Source of the DNA: Acanthaster planci
Lineage: Eukaryota > Echinodermata > Asteroidea > Valvatida > Acanthasteridae
DNA: 39,233 nucleotides
Reading direction: 5' to 3'
Assembly: GCF_001949145.1 (NCBI RefSeq)
Contig: NW_019091736.1
Location: forward strand, 14,705 to 53,937
A program made the translations under genes and the position numbers. A model generated the notes under the pieces. The model made no database searches. It was not told where the DNA came from and was given only the letters and a program-made list of their open reading frames with translations. Positions 23,231 through 32,782 of this stretch are shown in pieces. How positions within the stretch are numbered: position 1 is the first letter of the stretch; each line of letters starts with the position of its first letter.

Positions 23231-23745
23231 TCATGTTCTGAGCATAATCGGGAACGTATCCTCGGCTACGCAGCTGTTAAAGATAAAGCCATCACAGATG
23301 CTTTTGGTAACCAATATGCTATTCCTCTATAGACAACGAACTGTTAACCAACCACATGCCAGTTTATCCCTCATTTTTGCCCTGAAGCAACCTTCAACTT
23401 ACGAGCTCACTTTCAATGATCACGAAAAGTCCACGGACACCAGCGCGTAATACTTGATCTCAGACTTGGCGCTCGAATACAAAGTAGTGACCAACCGTGA
23501 ACTTGCCCAAACCACTAGCAATAAACACTGAAGCCCCGTGTGTTATTTGTTCGACCCCCAGTGGAACATTGTCATAAACCAATCCATTAAGAGTTTGAAA
23601 GGGCTGCGGTTTTTGTTTTAAAGATCCCACAGTCAAAACCCTCAGCGGTTCTTCAACCCCTATGTGACAACTGCAGTAACGGCGGAAGGTATTCCCAACC
23701 AACTTTATTCGCAAGACGTGTATCAGAACCAACACTGAAACGAAA
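23231..23745 (+). pseudogene. Polinton/adintovirus-like major capsid protein fragment
   Basis: From about 23360 to 23738 a single + frame stays protein-like although it is cut by stops at 23448, 23529, 23619 and 23736. It shows YLISDLALEYKVV, then a Trp-containing strand followed by SLKGLRFLF, then FFNPYV and GIPNQLYSQDV. I recognise this order from the second jelly-roll part of Polinton-type major capsid proteins. A piece further upstream (23231-23330) in another frame, with RERILGYAAVKD, may be the preceding part. Because the frame is kept between the stops, this is a genuine old gene and not chance. The N-terminal half is missing. A capsid protein of this type would form a virus-like shell; this copy cannot. 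Confidence 0.55.
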
Positions 23746-23758
23746 TTAACAAGTTTCG

Positions 23759-24700
23759 ATGACTGATACCGAAATAGCCCCACTAGTTGTGGCACGGTCT
23801 CTCACTCCCGATCCATCCTCAGCCACACATCCGTATACGCAATTTCGTGCTCAACAAATCCGATTGCGGGCCAGTAAACAGGCCGAAAACTGCCTGCACC
23901 GCCAAACCACAATTTGTATGCACACAAATTCTCGGCAAAATAGAGCATTTTGTGGCCCATGAACTTGAAGATTTGTAGAAAATAATAATGCCGATTTTTT
24001 AAACCCGCTCGGGTGTTCAAGGTGCATTATTATTATTCCAGCACATTGGGCACAACTGAACATTTCTTATATACCCCACATGGACCTCTCACCACCATAA
24101 CTCTCCGAGCAGCGGAGTGGTATTCTTAAGAACTAATTTTCGTACTAATTCACCGCCCCGAATGAAAAATACATTTCGTAAAACACACAGCTGCTTACAA
24201 CTTTGGGAGGGCCTACCGACAAACATGTAGGATTAAAGAATGGGAATTTACGTTAATACCAGTTACTCTGGTATAATATATCTTCTCAGTTCCCTGGGGA
24301 GTATACCAGCCGATGCAGCCCCGACGTCAGGCGCACAGGGCTAACATAACCAAATCTGCCCTCCAGGTACATATTTAGTCCTGGGTGGAGAGAGGCACTT
24401 GGGAGTAAAGTGACTTGCCCAAAAAATCGCAACATGCTCCCACGTAAAAAAAAGCAAAGAGAATACCAGCTTGTGTCTGAGATTTGGAAGATATCGGTGC
24501 CTGAAAACAGTCTAATTTTCGAAAAGTGTACGCATCGATATTTCAAAATGGCGAGGGGTTTCACGACTGCATCTTAGGGGTGACCTTCTGTGGAAAACAG
24601 TATCTTTAAAACTAGTCGTTAAATGAATGGAGATTTAAACAGAAAATGAAAAATCGCAATCTTTAATTTGGTGTGCTCTCGAAGGCCTGAGAAACTCGTG
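23759..24700. other. Unresolved part of the Polinton-like remnant, with an inserted repeat
   Basis: Open frames of 60-90 codons exist on both strands (for example 23759-23962 +, and 23460-23795 and 24286-24564 on the minus strand), none with a recognised domain. Part of the DNA directly after the capsid frame may be its C-terminal continuation in other frames. The text around 24360-24425 (CCTGGGTGGAGAGAGGCA and AAAGTGACTTGCCCAAAAA) resembles a dispersed repeat seen in many invertebrate genomes. Confidence 0.35.
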
Positions 24701-24815
24701 AATATTTTTCCTGATTTTTGAAATTCGGGTATTTATCACTGTTGCTTGCAACCATACGCGCGCACACAAAATACAAAGAGCGCCATCTAGAGCTCTGTGG
24801 ACCAGTACGTAATTC

Positions 24816-24896
24816 GTTACTTCAAATTAGTCATTTGTTATTTCGAATTAGTAATTTGTTGTCCCAAATTAGTAATTTGTTGTTTCGAATTACTGT
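24816..24896. repeat. 21-bp tandem repeat, about 3.5 copies
   Basis: The word C(A/G)AATTAGTAATTTGTTG recurs with starts at 24823, 24844, 24865 and 24886, an exact 21-bp period. In one frame this gives a seven-residue repeat of the QISNLLF type within an open frame at 24718-24972, but the frame is short and has no other support. Confidence 0.85.
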
Positions 24897-24988
24897 CAAG
24901 CTGAAAATTTATCCTTTATTGGCACGATTGGGCTTTCGTACAAAAGCGGTCTGGCGATCGCAAAAGACTTAAACTTAATGGTGTCAAT

Positions 24989-25207
24989 ATGGCCAATTAC
25001 TTAGAAAAAAGTACCAATGACAAGCACCACTCACGGTCCGGATCGGGAAGACGTATCAGAAACTCGGGAGGCACCAGCGTACAAAATAACCAGAGAAGCA
25101 GACGCCGCTGCCCCCTTCGCGATATATGTGGTTTTAATAATGGATGCTCAGCTGACGATCAAAAATGGAAATTTCACAGCGTTGAACTTAGTTTAAACTT
25201 GTTCTAG
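24989..25207 (+). other. Unrecognised 72-codon open frame in the remnant
   Basis: The frame begins MANYLEK and has a Ser/Gly/Arg/Asn-rich stretch (residues about 15-40), then several Cys (CPLRDICGFNNGC). It lies between the capsid-like and ATPase-like genes, on the same strand, where a Polinton-like element often has a small structural gene. No homology was recognised, so it may be chance. Confidence 0.25.
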
Positions 25208-25260
25208 TGGGTTTCGTAGGTTTTAGTGGGCTCCTTTTAGGTATGTGTACACAGGATTTA

Positions 25261-25830
25261 TTTCAATTGCTCGAAATACGATTTTAACCGCTCTATAATA
25301 AAACCACGACTTCAAACAGTTGCATCTACGTTGGCAAAGCCAACTCGGGTAAAACCCAATGATCTTAGACCTGTTAGAAACTGAACACTGAGGAGTTTTT
25401 TAAGTGATCGTGATCATTTGCCTCACGCTTTTTAAAAACGAAACTTATCTCAACAGGCGTTGGTTGTTAACCAACTCTAATGTGTATATATGACATTGTC
25501 CGAGAAAAATTAGAGCTGAAATGAGCGATTGGTTTGTATTGTAACGCATTTGACGGCACCCAGATGCTGTTTATTATCGACTACGACTGTCCTTTCCGAG
25601 CAGCAAATCATTATTGTGAAAAAAATTGCGCTCTAACCAAAATGGCGTTTTCTGGTCGTCATGATCAGCGTTCATGTTGGTTATTGATACAACAATACAA
25701 TTCAGTGCTCAAAGACTACCGGGGAAACACAGCTTAGATCGCGTTGTTTTACGGCAAAGATCGCACTAGTTTGGACCAAGCGTTATAGATGAGAATGGTG
25801 TAGTTCCTGGTAACGAATGAGCTACCTTGA
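25261..25830 (+). pseudogene. Packaging-type P-loop ATPase (FtsK/A32-like), broken
   Basis: The Walker A loop GKANSGKT is encoded at 25333-25356 after the hydrophobic strand CIYV. Downstream in the same frame, the open stretch 25534-25737 gives MLFIIDYD (Walker B region, with IDYD in place of the usual Asp-Asp), then KMAFSGRH, and SCWLLIQQYNSVLKDYRGN, the pattern around the sensor Gln (LIQQ) of the genome-packaging ATPases of Polintons, adenovirus-like and NCLDV-type elements. Stops after the P-loop and a TAG at 25735-25737 break it, and the spacer between the Walker motifs has lost its frame. This enzyme would pump DNA into capsids. Its position 3' of the capsid-like gene on the same strand fits a Polinton-like layout. 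Confidence 0.75.
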
Positions 25831-25913
25831 AACGGCACTTGCGCGATGTGAAATATTTCAAATCGGTCAAACAGATCCACCTGTGTCTCATTTGTTTTTG
25901 TAAAAATGATTTT

Positions 25914-26570
25914 AAAAGATGTTGTATTATATAAAAAAAAATACTTTGAAAAAATTACGACAACAAAGATTTGCGGTAAATGCAAAACAAAAGCTCTTTC
26001 AGATTTTAAAGAAAAAATAAACGGTAAACTTTGTTCTTTTTGTATCGAGTATAATCAAATAGTAAAGCTGTATAGTGCATAATATAAGTGCTCTCGTGGG
26101 AGACAAAAGAGTCGCTGTGTAGACTGACGGTTCGAACGTTGGTAAACACAAGAAACAAAGAAACCTATGCATTGAGTGGGGTGGTTCAAGCGTTTGTGAA
26201 CGCAAGAAACGTAGGCACTAATGCATGGAGTGCCGTGGTAGTGGTATTTGCGAACACAACCGCCAACATTTCATTGTAAGCTTTGTAACGGTTCATTCGA
26301 CGTTACTATTTGTCACTGGATAATCAACTGTCGTCAAGGCGATAAAAAGTATAACCGCTTTGATCGAGATCGATTTATAGAGTCTGATTTCCTGTAAGGA
26401 CTTATCGAAGACTACGGCTGCTGTTTCTACGATTATAAAGTGAAACTCCAATTTTTAGAATGTACATCCGACTTGGGTACTACTGAACAACCGTTCAGTT
26501 CAATTGGTCACATTAAAAGCAAACTGTGTTTTGTGCTGTCTTAGTTGTAACCTTAAAATGAAGTCAAACA
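25914..26570 (+). pseudogene. Zinc-ribbon / Cys-His-repeat / HNH-type protein, broken
   Basis: Three zinc-binding parts follow each other on the + strand. First, CGKC (25972-25983) and CSFC (26032-26043), separated by a Lys/Phe-rich stretch, form a ribbon. Next, at about 26160-26270, come repeats of the pattern CxEC/W-x-GSxxCE, seen as CIEWGGSSVCERK and CMECRGSGICEHNRQ. Then HCKLCNGS (about 26276-26300) opens a last module with CCFYDYK, IGHIKS and, after a frameshift near 26520, a CxxC-type end, as in HNH endonucleases. A TAA in the 26390s and at least two frameshifts break it. I know this repeat-plus-HNH pattern from proteins of algae, protists and large DNA viruses. Its function is not established; DNA cutting is inferred from the HNH-like end. 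Confidence 0.6.
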
Positions 26571-26838
26571 AACTTGCTAACAGCAACTCAGCAAATGCTG
26601 AATAATAAAATTAAGTTAGTTATAAGTTGTTGAATATTTGCTAATGATTTGTCGTGGCAACTTATCACTACAAATTTTTAACTGTCAAGTAAAGGATAGT
26701 AATGCTGCAATACATCGATTTTAGTTTTACACAGCAGTCAACTTAGTGTATTACACCTATGAGTATCTGCATTTGAAACTAACTTTCAACCGACAAAAAA
26801 GTGCACAAAGAATGTTTAAAAAAGTAGTATATTAAAAA
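26571..26838. other. Spacer between decayed genes
   Basis: Very AT-rich, with no open frame or motif recognised. It probably contained the promoter of the next gene in the ancestral element. Confidence 0.4.
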
Positions 26839-27370
26839 ATGGACAACATCAGAACAATCTTAAGTAAAAACGACTTGGGGTCCTTAAAGATCATCTAAGC
26901 GCATTAATTGCTTCTGGCGACTCGAGAAAATACTTTGGGAACGAATACACCGTTAAAGAAATCGAAGCTTTTGATCCCACGGGGCAAGAAAAGCTTTACT
27001 AGCGTTACACAGTCAAATTTGGCAGAGAAGTTGTAACAACAGTGGGAGAAATTTTATCGAGTCTCTGCTCCCGTTTGCTGGGTTTAGCTTTACCGATGGA
27101 GCTTCTGGGCCACAACATTACCTTCAACTCCGAAGAAAAGCTAGCGAAAGACCCAGAAGCAGATCCCGTCATTAATCAAAACTTGTTAGCTATTCTCACT
27201 GAAGTTTGTTGGATCGTATCTGTCACCGCTTGTCGTATATTAATTACAGCAAAACATCTCAGTTTCAACAAAAAAATTAGTATTATTAAGAACTATTGTT
27301 ACAGAACAGCAGGAGAAGCAGTAACCAACGCCAACACCGAAACAATGGGGACAAGTGACCAAGAGCTCAA
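26839..27370 (+). pseudogene. Hypothetical gene of the integrated element
   Basis: An ATG at 26839 starts MDNIRTILSKNDLG and runs to a stop near 26896; another frame then continues with SRKYFGNEYTVKEIEAFD and, past a TAG at about 27000, joins the open stretch around 27042-27386 (LGLALPMELLGHNITF, then an alternating hydrophobic region). The continuous protein-like composition over 170 codons, with single lesions, indicates a decayed real gene. It matches no named family I can recall. Its place between the zinc-repeat gene and the next small gene suggests it is one of the element's accessory genes. Confidence 0.45.
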
Positions 27371-27567
27371 AAAACAAAAATCCTGAACACATTGTCCCAG
27401 GTAAAATACAAGCAGAACACAATAAAAAAAAACCGAAAGAGCAGCACTTGGCTCTGTTGAAACAAAAAGAAGCTGACGAACCCAGCGAACCTGGCGAGAA
27501 CCCAGAGGGCCTGTTTCGTTTAACTGGAGGGTTGTTGTTGATCACAGGGGTCATGGGGCTGTTGTGA
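27355..27567 (+). CDS. Small Lys/Glu-rich protein with C-terminal hydrophobic segment
   Basis: A 70-codon intact frame. The first 40 residues are rich in Lys, Gln, Glu and Asn, followed by an acidic Glu/Pro patch (about 42-52) and a C-terminal hydrophobic stretch LTGGLLLITGVMGLL typical of a membrane anchor. The frame overlaps the end of the preceding decayed gene. It may be an intact small gene, or the last part of that gene after a frameshift. The minus-strand frame covering the same DNA is regarded as a shadow. Confidence 0.4.
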   Translation: MTKSSKNKNPEHIVPGKIQAEHNKKKPKEQHLALLKQKEADEPSEPGENPEGLFRLTGGLLLITGVMGLL

Positions 27568-27659
27568 TCTTTTTGAGGGTTAAGGCCGTTAGGCAGTGGG
27601 CCTGAGACGATCATGTGAACCAGTTGGCAGAAGCACTTCCGACAAAAACCCGCCTAGAA

Positions 27660-27735
27660 CCAGGAAATCTAGTTATGGGTTAAACTTAACGCAACAAGAA
27701 GAAGATCTAGTTCTGGATTAAACTGAACGCAACAA
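27660..27735. repeat. Short direct repeat, about 38-bp spacing
   Basis: CTAGTTATGGGTTAAACTTA and CTAGTTCTGGATTAAACTGA, each followed by ACGCAACAA, stand about 38 bp apart (27668 and 27707). They lie in the spacer before the next small gene. Confidence 0.7.
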
Positions 27736-27790
27736 CCAACTGACCCCTGAAAACATTTTTTTCTTCTACTGTTATTAAAAACAAACGAGG

Positions 27791-27992
27791 ATGAGCAACG
27801 TAAACGAAATTGCAAACACAATTTATCGCGGGGCTGTAGTAAGCATTATTTCGATGCGATATGCGATGCTTGGCAAAAACTTCTAAAGATGAAGTCGCCA
27901 GACTTACACAGATTCAGTGTAGAAGACGCTGCTAAACTAACTGCTTTGGTGGGTGGTTCTGTGGCAATGCAACAGTGATTGGTGACAAAGGG
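27791..27992 (+). pseudogene. Small hypothetical gene cut by the BEL insertion
   Basis: ATG at 27791 starts MSNVNEIANTIYRGAVVSII and stops after 31 residues; a shifted frame from about 27870 continues with LLKMKSPDLHRFSVEDAAKL and a small-residue segment ALVGGSVAM, broken by a TGA at about 27976. The protein-like text ends where the BEL/Pao LTR begins (27993), so the insertion probably disrupted this gene. Small residues near the end suggest a membrane or helix-packing segment. Family unknown. Confidence 0.4.
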
Positions 27993-29122
27993 TGTACTGG
28001 GTCAGTATTGCGTGTAGCCAGAAGAGACGATAACATTATAAGCATTACTTGTGTCCGACGTCTGTCTGAGGGCCTGCTGAGTCGTCTTCCAAAGCTGTTT
28101 CAGTTCTTTCTCAATACTTCAATGGAAGTGATAAGCGCCTTGTGCGTGGGGCGTCACTATCGTTCAGGACGACCAGGTGCATCTGTGTTGTCTTGGACAC
28201 TGGTGTCCGGTAAATCACTTTGATCGGGTGGACTCTGATTAGACATCTTGTCAGTTCACTAGTCAGACACAGTCAATTCACTGTACTGGAAGAAGAGACG
28301 ATAACTTAATCTTTGCCAGCTAGTGTCAACCACGAATTAAGAAAGGGCGGCCGAAGGTCAGGGCTTCAGTTTCCACTCAATTTAATGCGCGGTGAACTGC
28401 ATAAAATAAGATAAAACAATACAAAACACTAAATATCTAAATCTTACAAAGTCCTCAACAAAGCTCAAGGAAAACATCCCACAGTTCAGCCAATGCATAT
28501 TGAATACAAAGCAACCTAAAATGGGGAGCATCGATTACTACATATACGACACATGTAGGCAGACGGCTACGAGATCAGTATACGAAGGCCAATTTATTTT
28601 GCAACGCTATTGCCTGTAGACATCTACATGTAAAACCCTATTAACTAAGGGAGGATTGAACTATCAATAATCGACTTAATAATATCTGGTGTCAAAATCT
28701 AATAACTTGTCAATGAAAACTACGGGCAGGCAGACCTTTAAACACTTAATCGTAAAGAAGTAAACTTTTCTTAATCTCATGCACTTACATGTGCCCGAGT
28801 CTAAAACATCTAAACAAAGAAACTGGTATCTGCTAGTTGAGGAGAAAAATACTTGAAAATCGCTTACTTTACTGTGGTTCTGGAGATCAATCGTGTAGAT
28901 GACTCAGTAGAGATGTCAGAGAGTTAGGGTTCAAGTGTAAAATAATAGAAACTTAATTATCTGCTCATAGAAAGAACTGACTAGCAGAGCTCTTTGACCA
29001 AGACGCTGAGGTGTCTGATTAGGATGCCGGCATGGTGTTTGATCTTAAATGACCTAGGGAGTTGAAGAGCACCACCATGAGGCGGAGTATAACAAGTAAA
29101 TACACAAACAATGAACATTACA
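27993..29122 (-). repeat. 3' LTR of a BEL/Pao retrotransposon
   Basis: On the minus strand a purine-rich tract GACGGGGAG is followed at 29122 by TGTAATG, the expected LTR start. About 1130 bp further the sequence ends CCCAGTACA at 27993, giving TGTA...TACA ends. The matching 5' LTR is not in the window, so the LTR limits rest on these signals only. The 15-base word AGAAGAGACGATAAC occurs twice inside (about 28020 and 28292). The bases before 27993, AAGGG, would be the target duplication if one was made. Confidence 0.6.
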
Positions 29123-30957
29123 CTCCCCGTCTAAAAATCAATCTAGGGAGAATTTTTACAGAATAAACAAGAAGATCATTGTTTGTATTTGGCACATCTC
29201 TCAGTCAGTTACTGGATGTTATTTCGCGTCAGATGCTCTCTCAAGGAGCACAAGTTCCGAGATTGGTCGCAGGTAGGTTCGGCGTGTTCTTTCGATACAG
29301 ACCACGATGTCAACTTTTGCGGACTCTGGAGTCGTCGCTGGGGTAGGTCCTTGTGACACGCACTAGTGGCCATCTGTTACGTGGAAGTTCCTTCTGCCGG
29401 AGGAGCACATCGTCCCCTTCTGAGAGGTTAGGCGTGGTCTGAGTCCATTTCTGGCGAGGCTGGAGGCTCTGTAGGTACTCTTTTCGCCATCGTGTCCAGA
29501 ACTGGTCAGCGAGGTATTGACTGTGTCGCCAATGCTGTCGGCTGTACAGGTCCTCTTTAACAAAGTTGGAAGAAGGTGCTTGGATAAGGTGAGTCTTCAT
29601 GGTTAGAAGCATGGCTGGAGTCAGACAGAGCGTGTCGTTTGCGTATGAAGAGATAGCCGTGATTGGTCTAGAGTTCACGATGGAGCATGAAGGTGATGAG
29701 GACATCGTGGGTAAGTTGATGTTTCTCAAGTTGAATGAACATCTAATCTAAGACTCGACAGATGATCCCAATCTGTCGTTCCCATACACCTCCGAAGTGG
29801 GAAGCTTTGGGGGTTGAAGACCCATTCACACTTTCTCGATGTCAGATACTTGGCGATCTGTTCATGATTAAGCGTTCCTTCTGCGCCGATGAAATGGTTC
29901 CTCTGTCACATCTCAGTCGAGCAATGGGGCCCCTGGAGAGAGACAAACCTTCCAAGTGCGGAAAGCAGGGCTGAGGTGTCCATGGCTTCAATAACTTCTA
30001 TGTGTACGGCTCTGGTGCTGAGGCAGGTGAACAGCCTCAGTCGAGCCGCCCTGAGTCTTTCTTGTGATGACAGTCCATGGGCCAAACACGTCCATTCCAA
30101 CATTGGTGAATGGTGGCGTCACTTGCAGTCTGTCTTCGGGTAAGTCTGCAATCACCTAGGTAAGTGGTTTGCCTCGTAGTTTGCGACATACAGTGCAGTG
30201 ATTGATCACACTTCGGACTAGGTCGTAAGCTCTGATTATCCATTTTCCTCCAGCTCATACTGATGCAAGAGTTAATGTCGCCCCTGGTGTTCTACCTCAT
30301 GGTGGAAATGTTGTATCACCAGGTTGGAGATGTGGCTGCTCTTGGGTAAGAGTACAGGATGGCGTCCCACGAGGTCGAGATCTGCTCTTCGAAGCCTTCC
30401 CCCAACTCGAATGATTCTGTCTTCATCGATGAATGGGCTTAGCTTTCGGAGGAAGTTATCCTTCTTCAGGGTATTCGTTCCACCTGCATTGAGAGCGGCC
30501 ATTTTGTCATCGGAGTACTCGTTCTGAACAGCGCGGAAGATCACGTTCTCAGCCTGCTGTAGCTCTCCCGGTGGTTACTTGGTGCGGTTGGTCTCTGTTG
30601 GTTTTGCCGTTTCGTGAGTTGAACCCTTTCACGTGGTTAATCAACGTCGAGAATGCACGCAGAAGGGTTCTCCATGAGGAGAATCGAAAGAAGCGACCGC
30701 AACCCAGCTGTTGTCCATTCTTCATGCTAACCGTGCCATGTGGCTTATCTTCCACACTCGTGTGAATAATGCGAGATTCTTTGCGCACCTCAGAATCTTC
30801 TTGGTCTAGGAGGAATTTGTCTCTCGCGTGGATCTCTACAGGTTGTGATCCTGGGCAGTAAGCGAGAACGGCTGTTATGGTGGAAGACAATTTATTAAGA
30901 ACAAATAGGGTTTCGAGACTATGGACGAAAGGTAGAAAAGGCTGCACAAAGTTTCCC
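29123..30957 (-). pseudogene. BEL/Pao pol fragment: integrase and linker, 5'-truncated
   Basis: Read on the minus strand from right to left: a linker with SSWRTLLRAFSTLINHVK (about 30700-30640); the integrase zinc-binding region (30544-30272) with RIIRVGGRLRRADL and HPVLLPK; CTVCRKLRG (about 30195-30170); the core start NVGMDVFGPW (about 30105-30070); LFTCLSTRAVHIEVIEAMDT (about 30030-29970); and the C-terminal region QYLADQFWTRWRKEYL with QKWTQTTPNLSEGDDVLL and WPLVRVTRTYP (29515-29330). These are hallmarks of BEL/Pao integrases. Several frame changes and stops are present. Gag, protease and reverse transcriptase are absent, and the right border near 30957 is abrupt, next to a gene of the Polinton-like element. 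Confidence 0.88.
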
Positions 30958-30958
30958 G

Positions 30959-31195
30959 ATGGAAGAACTTCCCCAAGTAACCGATCAAGTTAGAGAGGTT
31001 TTGGAAGAGTTAACAAACGAAGAAGCTCAAACCGAAGGGTTAAATATTAGAAAACTCGAGGCTTTTGACGAAAATTGTAAAACTCTCAGAACCAACTTAG
31101 AATTAAACTTAACCAAAATGAGTGAACTCAGTGACATGCTGACTGATACCCAAGAGCTCGATGTAGTCACAACCGACCAAGATACCAAGAGCTAA
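30959..31195 (+). CDS. Acidic coiled-coil protein frame next to the BEL border
   Basis: A 78-codon frame starting MEELPQVTDQ, rich in Glu, Leu, Thr and Asp, with heptad-like spacing (VREVLEELTNEEAQ; LRTNLELNLTKMSELSDML), predicting a coiled coil. Low Cys and Trp. The start may be within a longer gene interrupted by the BEL insertion, since the small gene at 27791-27992 points into the other side. A stop at 31193-31195 is followed by further coiled-coil-like text in another frame, so this may be the first part of a longer decayed gene. Confidence 0.45.
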   Translation: MEELPQVTDQVREVLEELTNEEAQTEGLNIRKLEAFDENCKTLRTNLELNLTKMSELSDMLTDTQELDVVTTDQDTKS

Positions 31196-31620
31196 CCACA
31201 AAACTAAAAAAGCTCACTTGTCTGAGATCAGCTATAGAATTGCAGCAGTGCAAGAAAACGAGCGAGGTCTCAGGTCCAACCAGTTGAACCAAATCCAAGA
31301 CACGATAACTAGGATGCTCGACAAAGACCTGACTCTTGGAGAAAAATCAATGCATTGTTTCGAGAACAAGGTGTTACCACCATTAGCTTGTTAACGGCTT
31401 TTAAAAACACGATGTTAGGTACCATCGCAAGTTCTATAGCTGCTCATGGAGGAAGGACACAAACTGCTGCAGTCATGAGCGCTGGGGCATCCACACCAGC
31501 TCTCACTCCCAAACCCACAAGCCAGCCGCTAAAGACTGGATCAAAAGACATCTGCAGAACTTCGCTAACGCGTTAAAAACTCAGGTTTGTTGGCGTTGGG
31601 TGCTCTACCCGGAGTGATCG
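31196..31620 (+). pseudogene. Continuation: coiled coil then hydrophobic segment
   Basis: After the stop, a shifted frame (about 31215-31345) gives LSEISYRIAAVQENERGLRS and MLDKDLTLGEK. A further frame (31355-31450) continues FREQGVTTISLLTAF and MLGTIASSIAAHGG, a hydrophobic membrane-like helix. Another shift leads to KDWIKRHLQNFANALK at about 31530-31577, an amphipathic helix. I have the impression that this membrane-plus-amphipathic pattern recurs in cnidarian and other invertebrate repeat proteins, but cannot name the family. At least two frameshifts. Confidence 0.4.
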
Positions 31621-31881
31621 GAAGCGGTAGGAGCGTGTGACCAAACAACCTCATAAATCACGTGGTCTGACTTTTCTACCAACTGCCACGCATCACCTGA
31701 TCGAATTCCCGTGACTTCTCCTAACTTCCCCCACCTACCTTTTGAGAAGGGTGTCAAGCATGGGATCGCCCTAGCAGTGACTGAAAGGGGGGGGCTATAT
31801 CCATTTTGTGCACAAAACATTACTACATTAAGTTAATACACGCAATTATGGAACGCCAAAGAGGCAGAAACTTGGAGGCAA

Positions 31882-32062
31882 CACATCGATCGTTCTTCAA
31901 CATCGATCGATCGTTCCCCTACCGTCGATCGTTCCCTACATCGATCGATCGTTCCCCTACATCAATCGATTGATCTCTTTTGATCGATGAAGAAAGAGCG
32001 ATGAAAAAAGAACGATGAAAAAAGAACGATGAAGAAAGACCGATGAAGAAATACCGATGAAG
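31882..32062. repeat. Two adjacent tandem arrays in opposite sense
   Basis: From 31882 to about 31975 the unit ACATCGATCGATCGTTCCCCT recurs about four times with small changes. From about 31983 to 32062 a 12-bp unit of the type GATGAAGAAAGA/GATGAAAAAAGAAC recurs about six times. The second unit, read on the other strand (TTCATCGTTCTT), resembles the core of the first, so the two arrays could pair as an imperfect hairpin. Confidence 0.8.
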
Positions 32063-32329
32063 CTACATCGATTCCAACGTTACGTAACCTCTTCCGGCAC
32101 CAAATAACACGTGTTCCATGTAACCATAGCCCACCAGCACACAAGGCCACCTGTGTTCATTACCCACAAGTCTGGTCCCGAGCCAATTGAGTTGTCAGAT
32201 GGGTGTTTATATCTAGTTTCCTTGTCATGAAACCACTGAGAATATTTTTTATTTTCCCCTGGATGGAATGCCAGTTCATTATGGGTCGCTCCCTAGCCAC
32301 TATGGGCACCTATTCTTACTCCTAATGAC

Positions 32330-32760
32330 TCGAATTTTATTTTCCACTTTTTTTTGCTCGTTTTCATTTTTTCCCCATAAAATATGACAAAAACTAATTC
32401 AATTTGATGAATGGATGAAACAATCCTCCCCCAACAAAAATCAACGCCTGCGGCTCGGGTCAAGTATTTTGCAAGCACAATAGACGGAAATGAGAGAAAA
32501 CAAAATAATCCATTGGCTGGGAAATTAACGAGTCACGAATTATGAGCTTGCGGTTTCCACTTATTTTGAGAGAGCAGTTTCTACATATTCGTATTTTTGT
32601 TTTGCTCTTTTATCATTTTTTAAATAAAATATGACAGAAATTAATCCCAATTAATGAATCGACGAGATGAAAACAATGAAAATCAACACCAAAGAGCTAA
32701 TTGCATGTTCTTTGCAAGAAAAGTGAACGGAAATGAAAGAAATTAGTAAGGGCGCCCTCT
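32330..32760. repeat. Diverged tandem duplication, about 250 bp offset
   Basis: The stretch around 32349-32500 (TTTTTTGCTCGTTTTCATTT, AAAATATGACA, GAATGGATGA, AAAATCAACG, GACGGAAATGA) recurs around 32598-32745 with about 25-30 percent differences. Nothing coding is seen. Confidence 0.75.
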
Positions 32761-32782
32761 ATAAACACCATGAAGTAAAGGG

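Noticed and set aside
23460-23795. 111-codon minus-strand open frame
   Set aside because: Antisense to the capsid-like + frame, which keeps one frame between stops and shows family-like motifs.
27240-27614. 124-codon minus-strand open frame
   Set aside because: Lies opposite the + strand small genes of the Polinton-like remnant, which have better hydrophobic and charge patterns; treated as a shadow.
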